Assembly (NCBI RefSeq): GCF_900109615.1
Contig: NZ_FOIX01000003.1
Span: 186,001 to 250,000 of the forward strand
DNA: 64,000 nucleotides
Origin: Kaistella antarctica
GTDB taxonomy: Bacteria; Bacteroidota; Bacteroidia; Flavobacteriales; Weeksellaceae
Direction of reading: 5' to 3'
Shown here: piece after piece, positions 1 to 9,097 of the stretch
Layout of the letters: each line of letters begins with the position of its first letter
How positions within the stretch are numbered: position 1 is the first letter of the stretch
The notes under the pieces: model-generated
The model's input: only the letters and a program-made list of their open reading frames with translations
The model's database searches: none
What the model was told of the DNA's origin: nothing
Made by a program: the position numbers and the translations under genes

Positions 1-278
1 TCAAAACTTTTTTCAATTTTTTGTCGCAAATCTGAAGATAGAGCTCCTTGGTCCTCAATTGTTTTTAAGATGCTTTCTTTTCGCTTTTTGATTTCTTCAA
101 ACTGTTTATTCAATTTGAAAATAGCTTCAATTTGAACTTCATCAAGGTTTCCCGTGGCATCTTTTCGATATCTCGAAATAAAAGGAATGGTGCAGTCTTC
201 CGCCAATAGTTTTAGCGTGGCAGTAATGCTTTGGTCGGAAATGTTGAGGGTTCTTTTAATAAAATCAGCGTGCGTCAT
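1..278 (-). CDS. tex: Tex-type RNA-binding transcriptional accessory protein, N-terminal part (runs off the left edge)
   Basis: The open frame starts at the ATG read leftwards from 278 and runs to the window edge, giving about 92 residues. The early segment TIPFISRYRKDATGNLDEVQ is the hallmark of the Tex (YhgF) N-terminal helical domain, where the family reads IPFIARYRKE-TGGLDE. Tex proteins are about 700-780 residues long, with a later YqgF-like nuclease fold, HhH and S1 RNA-binding domains, none of which are in view. The family is a conserved nucleic-acid-binding factor linked to transcription. No TAnnTTTG box was found just upstream, and the next gene to the right (DUF2254) is on the same strand about 165 bases away. 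Confidence 0.85.
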   Translation of the reverse strand, partial: MTHADFIKRTLNISDQSITATLKLLAEDCTIPFISRYRKDATGNLDEVQIEAIFKLNKQFEEIKKRKESILKTIEDQGALSSDLRQKIEKSF

Positions 279-443
279 AAAGCGTTTTTGGAAGCGCTAA
301 AATAGAACTTTTAAGATTAAAAGAAGGGAGCTTTTCCTGAAAAGTCGTTGATGAAAACTCAGTAGAGTTCTTAGGAATTGACTTTAATGGTAATAAAATA
401 CATTCGTCAAGGTTGAGAAATCTTAAGGTAAATTTCTCTTTCT

Positions 444-1676
444 TTAATTTGAAATCTGATCACGGCGGTTTTGAACTTTAATCGTCCACGAATCGAGTAA
501 ATTCACATATTTGTTCTGATGATCTTGAATTTTCAACTGCTCCAACATATTTAAAAAAGTGGTCTGAATATAATCGTCGTCTTTTCCGTAGTTCCAAATC
601 GGTTGCAGGCATTGTTCAAACAGCGTCGCAAAATCAGCGGAGGGAATTTGAATCACTTGGTCACCTTCCGCAGTAAAAATAAATTGAGGTAGTTGATTAT
701 ACATTTTAAATTCAAAAAGAGCAAAGAGCGCATGCATGGATAAAACTGCAGTTCCTGGATCATTAATTCCCGGACTCAAAGCTTTCAATGCGATTTCTGC
801 TAATTGCCGAAATCCGTATTCTGCATTTCGGTCAATCGGTTGACCCGTGAAAAAATCAGCACAATCTGCTATTTCTTTCGTTATTTCGGAATCAATTACT
901 TCATCACTATATACTTTCATACATGGCGTTCCTTTTAAAATAAACTGTCCTTGCGGAAAAAGAAAGCTAATTTTAAATTGATGTTGATCTGCTAATTCCA
1001 GCAACTTTTTGTGATTAAAACCTTGAAAATAATCTGATTTCTGAGCTAATATTTGAACGGAATTTCGATTTTGCCAAGGATTTTCTTCCTGCTTTATTTC
1101 TTTAAAATCAGCTTCCATTGTTTTAAATGTTTGTTTACGAACGCGATCAATAACCGTTTCATATTTCACCGTTTGGGTGACATAATCTAAAAAATAAATA
1201 AATAAGAAAATATCGATAACGGTCAACAAAAGAAGCAGATAAATACTGAAAGCGGGCACATAAATCCCACTCGAAATATCCCGAATCGTACTCAATAAAA
1301 ATAAAGCATAGACAATGGTTCCGATATAAATCCCCAGAATTACTTGCTGAAACCGATTTTCAATCATGCTGTTCAGCACGCGATTGCTCATTTGCGATGC
1401 GGCCTGATTTAAGACAATCATCACCATTGAAAAACTGAAAACCGTAAGCGAAATAATAGCGCCCGCGACCGTTGAAATAATCGTTCGGGCTGTGCTTGCA
1501 TCTTTTAAACTTAACCAGCTGAGGTTTGATTTTATTTCTTTGCCGTAATCAGAAAAATCGAAAATTAACATTCCCCACGAAAGCACCAAAAATCCCACCG
1601 CGATAAGTGCCGGATAGAAAGCGATACTCTCAATCATTTTATGGTAATAAATTCTAAGCCACTTGCTGAAACTCAT
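444..1676 (-). CDS. DUF2254 family membrane protein
   Basis: A 410-residue protein matching the DUF2254 family of predicted inner-membrane proteins. Four hydrophobic segments lie in the first ~170 residues (about 19-38, 65-90, 112-130, 140-165), with the family-typical serine- and asparagine-rich stretch STVAGAIISLTVFSFSMVMI followed by LNQAASQMSNR. The C-terminal ~240 residues look soluble and include the conserved LSPGINDPGTA motif. No enzymatic role is established. Its start lies only 10 bases after the stop of the MscS gene upstream on the same strand, so the two are probably cotranscribed, MscS first. A joint role in envelope stress is inference from context. Confidence 0.85.
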   Translation of the reverse strand: MSFSKWLRIYYHKMIESIAFYPALIAVGFLVLSWGMLIFDFSDYGKEIKSNLSWLSLKDASTARTIISTVAGAIISLTVFSFSMVMIVLNQAASQMSNRVLNSMIENRFQQVILGIYIGTIVYALFLLSTIRDISSGIYVPAFSIYLLLLLTVIDIFLFIYFLDYVTQTVKYETVIDRVRKQTFKTMEADFKEIKQEENPWQNRNSVQILAQKSDYFQGFNHKKLLELADQHQFKISFLFPQGQFILKGTPCMKVYSDEVIDSEITKEIADCADFFTGQPIDRNAEYGFRQLAEIALKALSPGINDPGTAVLSMHALFALFEFKMYNQLPQFIFTAEGDQVIQIPSADFATLFEQCLQPIWNYGKDDDYIQTTFLNMLEQLKIQDHQNKYVNLLDSWTIKVQNRRDQISN

Positions 1677-1686
1677 TTGATGCTGT

Positions 1687-2601
1687 TTATGGGTTAAGAG
1701 GGAAATCGCTTTTCGTATTTAAAATATCAATCGGAAAAGGTTTGGCTGAATCGTACCATTTAATTTCCTGAATATCAGACGGAAGTGAAAAGCCTTCTTG
1801 CATCAACACTTCTTTGACCAGTCTGATGATTTCACTTTTAATTTCCAAAACTCCTTTTTTATAATCCAAGGTGTCGGCCCAGAAATAGGTGCGCAGATTG
1901 ACGGTACTTGTCGCCAATTCTTCTACTACTGTAAAAGGCTCTTTCTCTTTAATCATAGTCGCCGTCGGTTTAATAGTTTTAAAGATTAGCGAAATTGCTT
2001 CCGTGATATTATCTTCATACGCAATCCCAACAACAAAGTCTAATCGAATTTGACCATCCCGCGTAAAGTTAGTTACGGGTTCTTTAACGACAATTGAATT
2101 GGGCAAGAAAACATCTTTCTCATCAAAAGTTTTAATGTGGGTTGTTCGAAAGTTTAAGGCTTTAACATGACCGGTAAAATCTCGAATTTGGATGGTGTCA
2201 TCTAAACTGAAAGGTCTGTTGAAGGCTAATATTAATCCACCCAAAAAATTCTCGGCAATGTCTTTAAAGGCGAACCCAAAAATAAAAGCAGAAATTCCGG
2301 CACCAGCCAGTAAACCTTTGGCAATTCCACTTAAACCCATTGTTTGCATAGCGAAAATAATTCCGACAATGATAAGAACGACCTTTGCAGTCTTGCTGAG
2401 GAAGTTAACAAAAAGAGGGTCGTGCTCCGCATTTAAAAATCTCCGTTTTATCAACGCAGACATATATTTTGCAACGTAATAAAAGATGAATAAAATGAGT
2501 ACTGCTAAAGCGATACGCGGTAGAGATTCGACAAAATTATTCCAATATTTAAATATAGAATCTTGTAAACCTTGGGTAAAACTGATGGGATTATCTTTCA
2601 T
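1687..2601 (-). CDS. MscS-family small-conductance mechanosensitive channel
   Basis: A 304-residue protein with an N-terminal amphipathic stretch, hydrophobic segments at about 25-45 and 70-90, then the glycine/alanine-rich pore helix (GLSGIAKGLLAGAGISAFIF) and the MscS beta domain (ENFLGGLILAFNRPFSLDD, followed by IQIRDFTGHVKALNFRTT). Such channels open under membrane tension to release osmolytes on hypo-osmotic shock. The frame remains open to 2724, but I chose the ATG at 2601: a TAAATTTG box on this strand (2631-2638) sits just upstream of it, and the longer N-terminus would overlap the divergent regulator gene. It is followed at 10 bases by the DUF2254 gene. Confidence 0.9.
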   Translation of the reverse strand: MKDNPISFTQGLQDSIFKYWNNFVESLPRIALAVLILFIFYYVAKYMSALIKRRFLNAEHDPLFVNFLSKTAKVVLIIVGIIFAMQTMGLSGIAKGLLAGAGISAFIFGFAFKDIAENFLGGLILAFNRPFSLDDTIQIRDFTGHVKALNFRTTHIKTFDEKDVFLPNSIVVKEPVTNFTRDGQIRLDFVVGIAYEDNITEAISLIFKTIKPTATMIKEKEPFTVVEELATSTVNLRTYFWADTLDYKKGVLEIKSEIIRLVKEVLMQEGFSLPSDIQEIKWYDSAKPFPIDILNTKSDFPLNP

Positions 2602-2630
2602 TTTTTTGATTGTTAAAAGGAGCGCTTGTT

Positions 2631-2638
2631 CAAATTTA
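2631..2638 (-). promoter_or_regulatory. -7 promoter box (TAAATTTG) of the MscS gene
   Basis: Reads TAAATTTG on the minus strand, an exact match to the Bacteroidota -7 consensus TAnnTTTG, about 30 bases before the ATG at 2601. It supports the shorter MscS start. No clear -33 TTG was seen at the usual spacing. Confidence 0.45.
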
Positions 2639-2711
2639 CATTTTTCTGCATATGCCACCGAATACTTGATGAGGATTATTTTTACGAAACAAAATGTTCG
2701 AGAAACAATAC

Positions 2712-2745
2712 TTGAGAGAATCATACAAATCTTTACCTACTTTTG
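2712..2745 (+). promoter_or_regulatory. Candidate promoter of the sigma54-type response regulator
   Basis: TTG at 2712-2714 and TACTTTTG at 2738-2745 are 23 bases apart and match the TTG / TAnnTTTG pattern, the spacer being at the long end of the accepted range. If real, transcription starts near 2750, downstream of the ATG at 2694, which forces translation to begin at the TTG at 2772. Confidence 0.4.
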
Positions 2746-2771
2746 TATTCAAATTTAAAATTCATCCAACC

Positions 2772-4085
2772 TTGACCGCAAGAATATTAATCATCGACGA
2801 CGAATTAAAACTCCTCAAACTTTTGGGAATGATTATCACCAACGAGGGCTACGAAGTTTTTCAAGCTTCTTCCGCGCGTTCGGGAATGAATATGTTGGCG
2901 AATAACCCAATCGATTTGGTTTTGTGTGATGTTCGATTGCCAGACGGTTTCGGCGTTGATCTGGTGAAAGAAATTAAAACCAAATATCCGCATATTGAAA
3001 TTATTTTGATGACGGCTTATGGTAATATTCCCGATGGCGTTCAAGCGATGAGAAACGGGGCGTACGATTATATTGTGAAGGGCGACGATAACGAAAAAAT
3101 CATTCCGCTGGTTGCTAAAGCTTTGGAAAAAGTAAAAGACAACGTCAAAAATATGCAGCTTGAAAAGGCGAATTCCAAAACCGATTTTTCGAATATTATT
3201 GGGAAATCGCAAAGTTTTTTGTATTCCAAGATGCTCGCAGAAAAAGTAGCGACTACTGAAACTGCTGTTTTATTAACGGGCGAAACAGGAACGGGAAAAG
3301 AAGTTTTTGCCCATGCTATTCATCATGAAAGTTCCCGAAAAAACGGGAAGTTCATGGCGGTCAACTGTTCGGCTTTTGGGAAAGATGTTTTGGAAAGTGA
3401 ACTCTTTGGCCATAAAAAAGGAGCTTTTACTGGCGCGATTTCCGATAAAAAAGGATTGATCGAAGAAGCACAGAATGGAACTTTATTCTTAGATGAAATT
3501 GGAGAAATGCCTTTGGAACTGCAATCTAAAATGTTGCGCGTTTTAGAAAGTGGAGAGTTCATCAAAATGGGAGATATCAAAATCTCCAATTCTAATTTTC
3601 GTTTGATTGCGGCGACTAACCGTGATTTGAAAGAAGAAAGTCGCCTTGGAAATTTCCGCGAAGATCTTTATTTTCGATTAAATATTTTTGAAATTCACCT
3701 TCCGCCGTTGCGCGAACGAAAAGCGGATATTCGAGATCTAACCCGATTTTACATCGATAAATTTTCCACAAAAATGAATTTGAAAAATATCAGTGTCTCC
3801 GAAGATTTTTACAAAAAATTAGAGAACAATTCCTGGAAAGGAAATATTCGAGAATTAAAGAATACGCTTGAAAGAAGTCTGATTTTAATGGAAAATAATC
3901 AACTTTCTGCCGAAAATTTACCGACCGCCGAAAGTGCGAATACTTTCGCTATGTCTTCTGTGGAGAAAGATCATATTCTGAAAGTGCTGAGTTATACGAA
4001 AGGGAACAAAGCCGAGGCAGCGCGCCTCCTGGACATCGGCATTGCGACATTGTATCGGAAACTGGAGGAATACCAAATGAAATAG
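2772..4085 (+). CDS. NtrC-family sigma54-dependent response regulator, probable regulator of the kdp operon
   Basis: A 437-residue regulator counted from the TTG at 2772. The receiver domain (about 1-115) has the acidic pair D9-D10, the phosphoacceptor D53 in LCDVRLPDG, and an MTAYG switch motif. The AAA+ domain follows (Walker A GETGTGKE, the sigma54-contacting loop GAFTGA, then DEIGEMP and an RLNIFEIHLPPLRER stretch). The C-terminus is a Fis-type HTH (GNKAEAARLLDIGIATLYRKL). It should activate sigma54 promoters after phosphorylation. The frame also opens at ATG 2694, but the candidate promoter lies inside that extension and the receiver fold starts right after 2772. It sits immediately upstream of kdpFABC on the same strand, and the locus has no OmpR-type KdpE, so I infer that it serves as the Kdp output regulator with the kinase at 11382. 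Confidence 0.9.
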   Translation: MTARILIIDDELKLLKLLGMIITNEGYEVFQASSARSGMNMLANNPIDLVLCDVRLPDGFGVDLVKEIKTKYPHIEIILMTAYGNIPDGVQAMRNGAYDYIVKGDDNEKIIPLVAKALEKVKDNVKNMQLEKANSKTDFSNIIGKSQSFLYSKMLAEKVATTETAVLLTGETGTGKEVFAHAIHHESSRKNGKFMAVNCSAFGKDVLESELFGHKKGAFTGAISDKKGLIEEAQNGTLFLDEIGEMPLELQSKMLRVLESGEFIKMGDIKISNSNFRLIAATNRDLKEESRLGNFREDLYFRLNIFEIHLPPLRERKADIRDLTRFYIDKFSTKMNLKNISVSEDFYKKLENNSWKGNIRELKNTLERSLILMENNQLSAENLPTAESANTFAMSSVEKDHILKVLSYTKGNKAEAARLLDIGIATLYRKLEEYQMK

Positions 4086-4223
4086 TAATTTCTTTCTTTT
4101 CATTTTCTAAAAAATTCACTCTAAAGCAATAGCGAACCTTGCTTAGTGAAATCGCAGATTCGACGAAGTCAAATGCTTTTTCGCACTAAATTATTCATAA
4201 CCTTTATAGCATTGCAAAGATCC

Positions 4224-4239
4224 TTTGCGTCTTTGCGTC
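4224..4239. repeat. 8-bp tandem repeat TTTGCGTC x2 in a repeat-like intergenic stretch
   Basis: TTTGCGTC occurs twice head to tail. The surrounding 4140-4260 looks like the short interspersed text often seen between Bacteroidota genes and encodes nothing convincing. Confidence 0.5.
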
Positions 4240-4289
4240 TAAGAAATTCCGCGCTTTTCCAACCAAATAAATTCTCAATTTGAGAAATC

Positions 4290-4320
4290 AGCCTATCAAA
4301 ATGATAGGCTTTTCTTGTTT
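4290..4320 (+). terminator. Intrinsic terminator between the response regulator and kdp
   Basis: Perfect 9-bp stem AGCCTATCA (4290-4298) / TGATAGGCT (4302-4310) with an AAA loop, followed by a T-rich tail. It ends transcripts entering from the regulator gene about 205 bases upstream, so kdp should have its own promoter in 4321-4422. Confidence 0.75.
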
Positions 4321-4422
4321 AAAAAACAGTCAAAAGTATCCTAACGGACTGACTATCAATTGTCTGATAAGTGGTGGATTCCTTTTTGGCATAAAGCCAC
4401 TAAACCCTTAAAAAATTAAACA
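4321..4422 (+). promoter_or_regulatory. Probable kdp control region
   Basis: The 102 bases between the terminator and the first micro-ORF must hold the kdp promoter if the terminator works. No TAnnTTTG box is present. The nearest thing to a sigma54 promoter is TGG at 4375-4377 and TTTTTGGC ending at 4390, but the GG-to-GC distance is 11, not the required 10, so this is only a weak candidate. A short dyad TGGC-ATAAA-GCCA lies at 4387-4399. Confidence 0.3.
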
Positions 4423-4506
4423 ATGTTGACCGTCATTTTACTCTCTGTTGGAATCGGAATCTTTTTCCTGCTGGCAAAATCTATTAACTTTTTTGATAAA
4501 ATTTAA
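4423..4506 (+). CDS. 27-residue membrane micropeptide upstream of kdpF
   Basis: ATG at 4423 opens a 27-residue frame beginning MLTVILLSVGIGIFF and ending INFFDKI, i.e. one hydrophobic helix with a short charged tail. It is 4 bases upstream of the kdpF start and in the same direction, with no terminator between, so it would be the first gene of the kdp transcript. It resembles KdpF only in size and topology, not in its C-terminal signature. It may be a second single-helix Kdp accessory peptide, a leader peptide, or chance. No homolog is recognised. Confidence 0.45.
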   Translation: MLTVILLSVGIGIFFLLAKSINFFDKI

Positions 4507-4510
4507 AACT

Positions 4511-4588
4511 ATGTGGATCCTATTTGTGCTTTCCCTCGCAGCATTTGGTTACATCTGCTACGTCTTAATCAAACCCGAAAAATTTTAA
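4511..4588 (+). CDS. kdpF: K+-transporting ATPase subunit F
   Basis: A 25-residue peptide starting MWILFVLSL and ending YVLIKPEKF. A single transmembrane helix followed by the short Y-x-L-x-x-PEKF tail is typical of KdpF, the small lipid-like subunit that stabilises the KdpFABC complex in the inner membrane (E. coli KdpF has 29 residues). It lies 11 bases before kdpA, in the usual F-A-B-C order. Gene finders commonly miss it because of its size. Confidence 0.8.
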   Translation: MWILFVLSLAAFGYICYVLIKPEKF

Positions 4589-4599
4589 ATTAATACAAA

Positions 4600-6294
4600 A
4601 TGAATATAGAATTACTGGGACTCGTCCTCATGTTCGTTGTCACCTTGGTTTTAGCAATTCCGCTCGGGAAATATATTGCTAAAGTGTACGGTAACGAAAA
4701 AACCTTTTTGGATTTTATCTTTCATCCAATTGAAAAATTTTTATTTCGTCTTTCGGGCATCAATCCTTTAGAAGGCTGGACCTGGAAAAAAAATATGATG
4801 GCTTTATTGGCGATCAATTTTGTTTGGTTCTTATTAGGAATGTTAATTTTCATGAATCAAAGTTGGTTGCCTTTAAACCCAGACAATAACGCAAGTCAAA
4901 GTGCTGATTTAGCTTTTAATACGGTAATTTCCTTTTTAGTGAACTGTAACTTGCAGCACTATTCCGGGGAATCGGGCGTAAGTTATTTGGGACAATTGTA
5001 CTTAATGTTTCTACAGTTTACCACCGCTGCAACTGGAATGGCTGCGGTAGCGCATGTTTTTGTCGCCTTCAGAGAAAAAACGAGTGAAACTTTAGGAAAC
5101 TTCTTTAACTTTTTCGTGAAATCGGTTACCAGAATTTTAATACCACTTTCAATTGTAGTCGGTTCTATTTTATTGATTAATGGAACGCCCATGACTTTCA
5201 ATGGTAAAGACACAATTACCAATATGGAAGGTCAAAGTGTGGATGTTTCCACGGGTCCAGTTGCGGCTTTTGTGCCGATCAAACATTTGGGAACAAACGG
5301 TGGTGGATTTTTCGGAACCAACGGAGCTCATCCTTTAGAAAACCCGACTTACATTACCAACTTTACAGAAATGGTTTCGCAAATGTTGATTCCTTTCGCT
5401 CTGGTTTTCGCTTTTGGATTTTTTATAAAAAGAAGAAAATTAAGCTGGACTATTTTTGCGGTTATGTCAATTGGATTTTTATCCTTAATGGCCATGAACG
5501 TTGCCTTTGAAAATGCCGGAAATCCTGCAATTCAGGAAATGGGCGCTAATATTTCTTTAGGGAATATGGAAGGTAAAGAGATTCGGTTCGGTTCATCAGC
5601 TTCCGCTTATTGGAGTATTGCAACAACGGTGATCTCAACAGGATCCGTAAATTCTATGCACGATAGTTATATGCCGCTTTCAGGAATGAATATGTTGCTG
5701 GCGATGATGATTAATAGTTTCTATGGTGGAGTCGGTGTTGGGATTTTAAATTACCTCGTTTTCATTATTCTAGCTGTATTTATCAGTGGTTTGATGGTGG
5801 GAAGAACTCCAGAGTTTTTAGGTAAAAAAATCGAAGCTAAAGAAATGAAAATCGCGATGATGATTGCTTTACTTCATCCCTTTTTAATATTGGCTGGAAC
5901 GGCTTTGACCGCTTATCAACCGGAGCTCGGAACGGCGACTTTAAATAATCCTTCCTTTCATGGTTTTAGTGAAATGCTTTACGAATTTACTTCAGCTTCC
6001 GCGAATAATGGATCAGGGTTCGAAGGATTGGGCGATAATACACCTTGGTGGAATATTTCAACTGGAGTCGTATTGATTCTCGCAAGATTCTTACCGATCA
6101 TCGGACCGGTTGCCATTGCTGGATTCCTTGCTCAGAAAAAGTTTATACCAGAAAGTGCCGGAACTTTAAAAACAGATACGCCAACTTTTGGTTTAATGAC
6201 TTTGGGCGTGATTTTATTGATCGCAGCATTGGCTTTCTTCCCAGCATTAACCTTAGGCCCGATCGCTGAATATTTGACTTCGATCACCAAATAA
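4600..6294 (+). CDS. kdpA: K+-transporting ATPase, potassium-binding subunit KdpA
   Basis: A 564-residue polytopic membrane protein of normal family length. It has the four-fold repeated pore architecture of the superfamily of K+ transporters, with selectivity-filter loops visible as NCNLQHYSGESG, HLGTNGGGFFGTNGAHPLEN and FTSASANNGSGFEG. KdpA binds and channels K+ in the high-affinity KdpFABC pump. It is followed by kdpB after 19 bases. Expression is normally induced by K+ limitation, and here the likely regulators flank the operon on both sides. No missing residues were noted. Confidence 0.97.
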   Translation: MNIELLGLVLMFVVTLVLAIPLGKYIAKVYGNEKTFLDFIFHPIEKFLFRLSGINPLEGWTWKKNMMALLAINFVWFLLGMLIFMNQSWLPLNPDNNASQSADLAFNTVISFLVNCNLQHYSGESGVSYLGQLYLMFLQFTTAATGMAAVAHVFVAFREKTSETLGNFFNFFVKSVTRILIPLSIVVGSILLINGTPMTFNGKDTITNMEGQSVDVSTGPVAAFVPIKHLGTNGGGFFGTNGAHPLENPTYITNFTEMVSQMLIPFALVFAFGFFIKRRKLSWTIFAVMSIGFLSLMAMNVAFENAGNPAIQEMGANISLGNMEGKEIRFGSSASAYWSIATTVISTGSVNSMHDSYMPLSGMNMLLAMMINSFYGGVGVGILNYLVFIILAVFISGLMVGRTPEFLGKKIEAKEMKIAMMIALLHPFLILAGTALTAYQPELGTATLNNPSFHGFSEMLYEFTSASANNGSGFEGLGDNTPWWNISTGVVLILARFLPIIGPVAIAGFLAQKKFIPESAGTLKTDTPTFGLMTLGVILLIAALAFFPALTLGPIAEYLTSITK

Positions 6295-6313
6295 TTTTTG
6301 ATAATTATAAAAA

Positions 6314-8356
6314 ATGAATACAAAAAATACGCAAAATCTTTTTCAAAAGGATTTAGTCAATGAAGCGCTGAAACAGTCTTTTATCAAGCTGGATCCACGC
6401 GTGATGATCAAAAACCCAATTATGTTTTTGGTGGAAGTCGGAACAGTTGTAATGTTCGTAGTTTCGCTATGGACCTTAATGGGAGAAAAAAGTCAGGGAA
6501 GTTTCGGCTACAATTTCACCATATTTATTACGCTCTTTCTCACGGTTTTATTTGCAAATTTTGCAGAAGCCATCGCTGAAGCACGTGGAAAAGCACAAGC
6601 AGATACCTTGAGAAAAACAAGAGAAGAAACGCCGGCCAAATTAATTGTAGAAAATAAACGCGGTTTCGACGTAGAAACGGTTCAGAAAATGTCTGCTCAA
6701 ATGCAACTCGGCGATATCTTCCTTTGTGTGGCCGGCGATCAAATCCCAATGGATGGAGAAATTATTGAAGGTTTAGCAACCATCGATGAAAGTGCTATCA
6801 CAGGAGAAAGTGCACCGGTAATTCGCGAAGCGGGTGGAGATAAATCTTCAGTTACGGGTGGAACAAAAGTTCTGTCGGATCGAATTAAAGTGAAAGTCAA
6901 TACCAAACCTGGTGAAAGTTTTTTAGATAAAATGATTGCTTTGGTCGAAGGTGCATCGCGTCAGAAAACACCCAACGAAATTGCTTTAACTATTCTATTA
7001 GCCGGATTTACTTTGGTATTTATCATCGTAACCGTAACGCTGAAACCATTTGCAGATTATTCTCAAACTCCAATTACGATTGCCGCTTTTATTTCCCTTT
7101 TCGTCTGCTTAATTCCAACAACTATTGGCGGTTTACTTTCAGCGATTGGGATTGCCGGAATGGATAGAGCCTTGCGTGCCAATGTGATTACAAAATCAGG
7201 GAAAGCCGTAGAAACTGCGGGCGATATCGATGTTTTACTTTTAGATAAAACAGGAACAATAACAATAGGGAATAGAAAAGCCACTCAGTTTTATCCTGCC
7301 AATGGACTTTTAATGGACGAGTTTGTGAAAGCGGCGGCATTAAGTTCACTCGCAGATGAAACCCCGGAAGGAAAATCTATTTTGGAGTTGGCTGCATTAA
7401 AGCCGGAAAATCTGATTGTAGAGAATCCAACTTTTATAGAATTTACGGCTGAAACCAGAAGTTCTGGAGTAGATTTCGGGGACACCCAAATCAGAAAAGG
7501 TGCGTTCGATTCTATCAAGCAGATTGCTGAAAAGGCGGGAAATGACTTTCCCGCAGAGATTGAAGAATCCGTTAAAATGATTGCTGGGAATGGCGGAACT
7601 CCGTTAGTTGTTATCAAAAATAATAAAGTACTGGGCGTAATCGAATTGCAGGATATCATCAAGACCGGAATGAACGAACGTTTCCAAAGGTTGCGTAAAA
7701 TGGGGGTGAAAACCGTGATGGTTACAGGAGATAATCCTTTAACTGCTAAATATATCGCCGAAAAAGCGGGTGTTGATGATTTCATTGCCGAAGCGAAACC
7801 AGAAGATAAAATGAACTACATCAAACGCGAACAGGAAAGTGGAAAACTCGTTGCCATGATGGGCGATGGAACAAATGACGCACCGGCTTTAGCGCAAGCA
7901 GATGTAGGTGTGGCGATGAATAGTGGAACTCAAGCTGCAAAAGAAGCTGGAAATATGGTGGATTTAGATAATGATCCAACCAAATTAATTGAGATCGTTG
8001 AGATCGGTAAACAACTTTTAATGACGCGTGGAACTTTAACCACGTTCTCCATCGCGAATGATGTTGCCAAATATTTTGCCATTATTCCAGCTTTGTTTAT
8101 CACGTTTATTCCGGCTTTGCAATTTTTAAATATTATGAATTTGCACAGTCCACAAAGTGCCATTTTATCAGCGGTAATATTTAATGCGATCATTATTCCT
8201 TTTTTAATTCCGTTGGCGTTGAAAGGCGTTGAATACAAACCAATCGGTGCAAGTGCGTTGTTGAGAAGAAATCTTTTTATCTACGGCCTCGGCGGAATTA
8301 TCGTCCCATTTATCGGTATTAAACTGATCGATATGGTGGTGACCGTCTTTATGTAA
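6314..8356 (+). CDS. kdpB: K+-transporting P-type ATPase, catalytic subunit KdpB
   Basis: A 680-residue P-type ATPase. The actuator-domain TGES is at about 163-166, the phosphorylation motif DKTGT begins at D311, and the hinge GDGTNDAP is near 517-524. Membrane helices surround these in the usual order, with the polar KdpB segment [15 protein letters not shown] near the end. KdpB hydrolyses ATP to drive K+ moving through KdpA into the cell. It sits between kdpA and kdpC with gaps of 19 and 23 bases, so a single transcript is expected. It appears intact. Confidence 0.98.
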   Translation: MNTKNTQNLFQKDLVNEALKQSFIKLDPRVMIKNPIMFLVEVGTVVMFVVSLWTLMGEKSQGSFGYNFTIFITLFLTVLFANFAEAIAEARGKAQADTLRKTREETPAKLIVENKRGFDVETVQKMSAQMQLGDIFLCVAGDQIPMDGEIIEGLATIDESAITGESAPVIREAGGDKSSVTGGTKVLSDRIKVKVNTKPGESFLDKMIALVEGASRQKTPNEIALTILLAGFTLVFIIVTVTLKPFADYSQTPITIAAFISLFVCLIPTTIGGLLSAIGIAGMDRALRANVITKSGKAVETAGDIDVLLLDKTGTITIGNRKATQFYPANGLLMDEFVKAAALSSLADETPEGKSILELAALKPENLIVENPTFIEFTAETRSSGVDFGDTQIRKGAFDSIKQIAEKAGNDFPAEIEESVKMIAGNGGTPLVVIKNNKVLGVIELQDIIKTGMNERFQRLRKMGVKTVMVTGDNPLTAKYIAEKAGVDDFIAEAKPEDKMNYIKREQESGKLVAMMGDGTNDAPALAQADVGVAMNSGTQAAKEAGNMVDLDNDPTKLIEIVEIGKQLLMTRGTLTTFSIANDVAKYFAIIPALFITFIPALQFLNIMNLHSPQSAILSAVIFNAIIIPFLIPLALKGVEYKPIGASALLRRNLFIYGLGGIIVPFIGIKLIDMVVTVFM

Positions 8357-8379
8357 ATTTTAAAATAAAACTTTAAAAA

Positions 8380-8937
8380 ATGAAAAAATATATCAGACCA
8401 GCTTTAGTCCTTACTTTAGGAATGGTCGCAGTAATCGGAGTTTATACGTTAGTCGTTTTTGGAATCGGAAAAGTAGTTCCGAATAAAGGACTCGGAAATC
8501 AGATCACGGTGAAGGGTCAAAAACAATACGCCAATATCGGACAGCAATTTACGCTTCCACAGTATTTTCATGGTCGTCCGTCAGCTGTAGATTACAACGC
8601 TGCCGGAAGTGGTGCGAGTAACAAAGGACCAAACAATCCGGAATATCTGGAGCAGGTTCAAAAGAGAATCGACACTTTACTAATGGTTAATCCAACGATG
8701 ACCGAAGTTAAAATTCCTGTTGACTTAATTACCGCAAGTGGAAGTGGTTTAGATCCTAATATTTCTGTAGCGGCAGCCGAATTTCAAATCGATAGAGTAG
8801 CCAAAGCCAGAAATTTATCCACTGAAAAAGTGAAGGATTTAATTGCTGAAAATTCAGCAGCGGAGAACATTGTATTCTTTGCTCCTCAAAAGGTGAATGT
8901 GCTGAAATTGAATGCAGCTCTGGAGAATCTTAAATAA
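8380..8937 (+). CDS. kdpC: K+-transporting ATPase subunit KdpC
   Basis: A 185-residue protein with one N-terminal membrane helix (about 7-30) and a periplasmic domain. Family motifs are clear: FTLPQYFHGRPSAVDYNA, ASGSGLDPNISV, and a late LIAENSAAENI. KdpC is needed for assembly and high K+ affinity of the KdpFABC complex. It is the last pump subunit and is followed after 160 bases by the porin gene on the same strand. Confidence 0.97.
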   Translation: MKKYIRPALVLTLGMVAVIGVYTLVVFGIGKVVPNKGLGNQITVKGQKQYANIGQQFTLPQYFHGRPSAVDYNAAGSGASNKGPNNPEYLEQVQKRIDTLLMVNPTMTEVKIPVDLITASGSGLDPNISVAAAEFQIDRVAKARNLSTEKVKDLIAENSAAENIVFFAPQKVNVLKLNAALENLK

Positions 8938-9053
8938 TACAAGTAGAGAAAGAAAATAGATGAAAGATAAAAGATGTGACGTAATTAACAGAAATAGTTA
9001 ACAATAATTTTAAAAACTGTAATTCACTTTAATAGATCACCTTAAAATTTAAG

Positions 9054-9088
9054 CTCTAAAATCTAAAATCTAAACTCTAACATCTAAA
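9054..9088. repeat. Five degenerate 7-bp tandem repeats (A/C)TCTAA(A/C)
   Basis: Heptamers CTCTAAA, ATCTAAA, ATCTAAA, CTCTAAC and ATCTAAA follow each other without gaps, 9 bases before the porin ATG. They lie between kdpC and the porin gene and may affect spacing or expression of the latter. Copy number could vary by slippage. Confidence 0.7.
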
Positions 9089-9097
9089 AAATAAATA

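Noticed and set aside
2602-2724. Longer N-terminus of the MscS channel from 2724
   Set aside because: It contains the minus-strand TAAATTTG box and overlaps the divergent regulator's control region. The ATG at 2601 suits the family.
2694-2771. Longer N-terminus of the response regulator from ATG 2694
   Set aside because: The 26 extra residues precede the receiver fold, contain the candidate promoter TACTTTTG, and overlap upstream DNA of the divergent MscS gene.
4375-4391. Sigma54 promoter before kdp
   Set aside because: TGG and TGGC elements are 11 rather than 10 bases apart, and the -12 element is poor. Kept only as a hypothesis.
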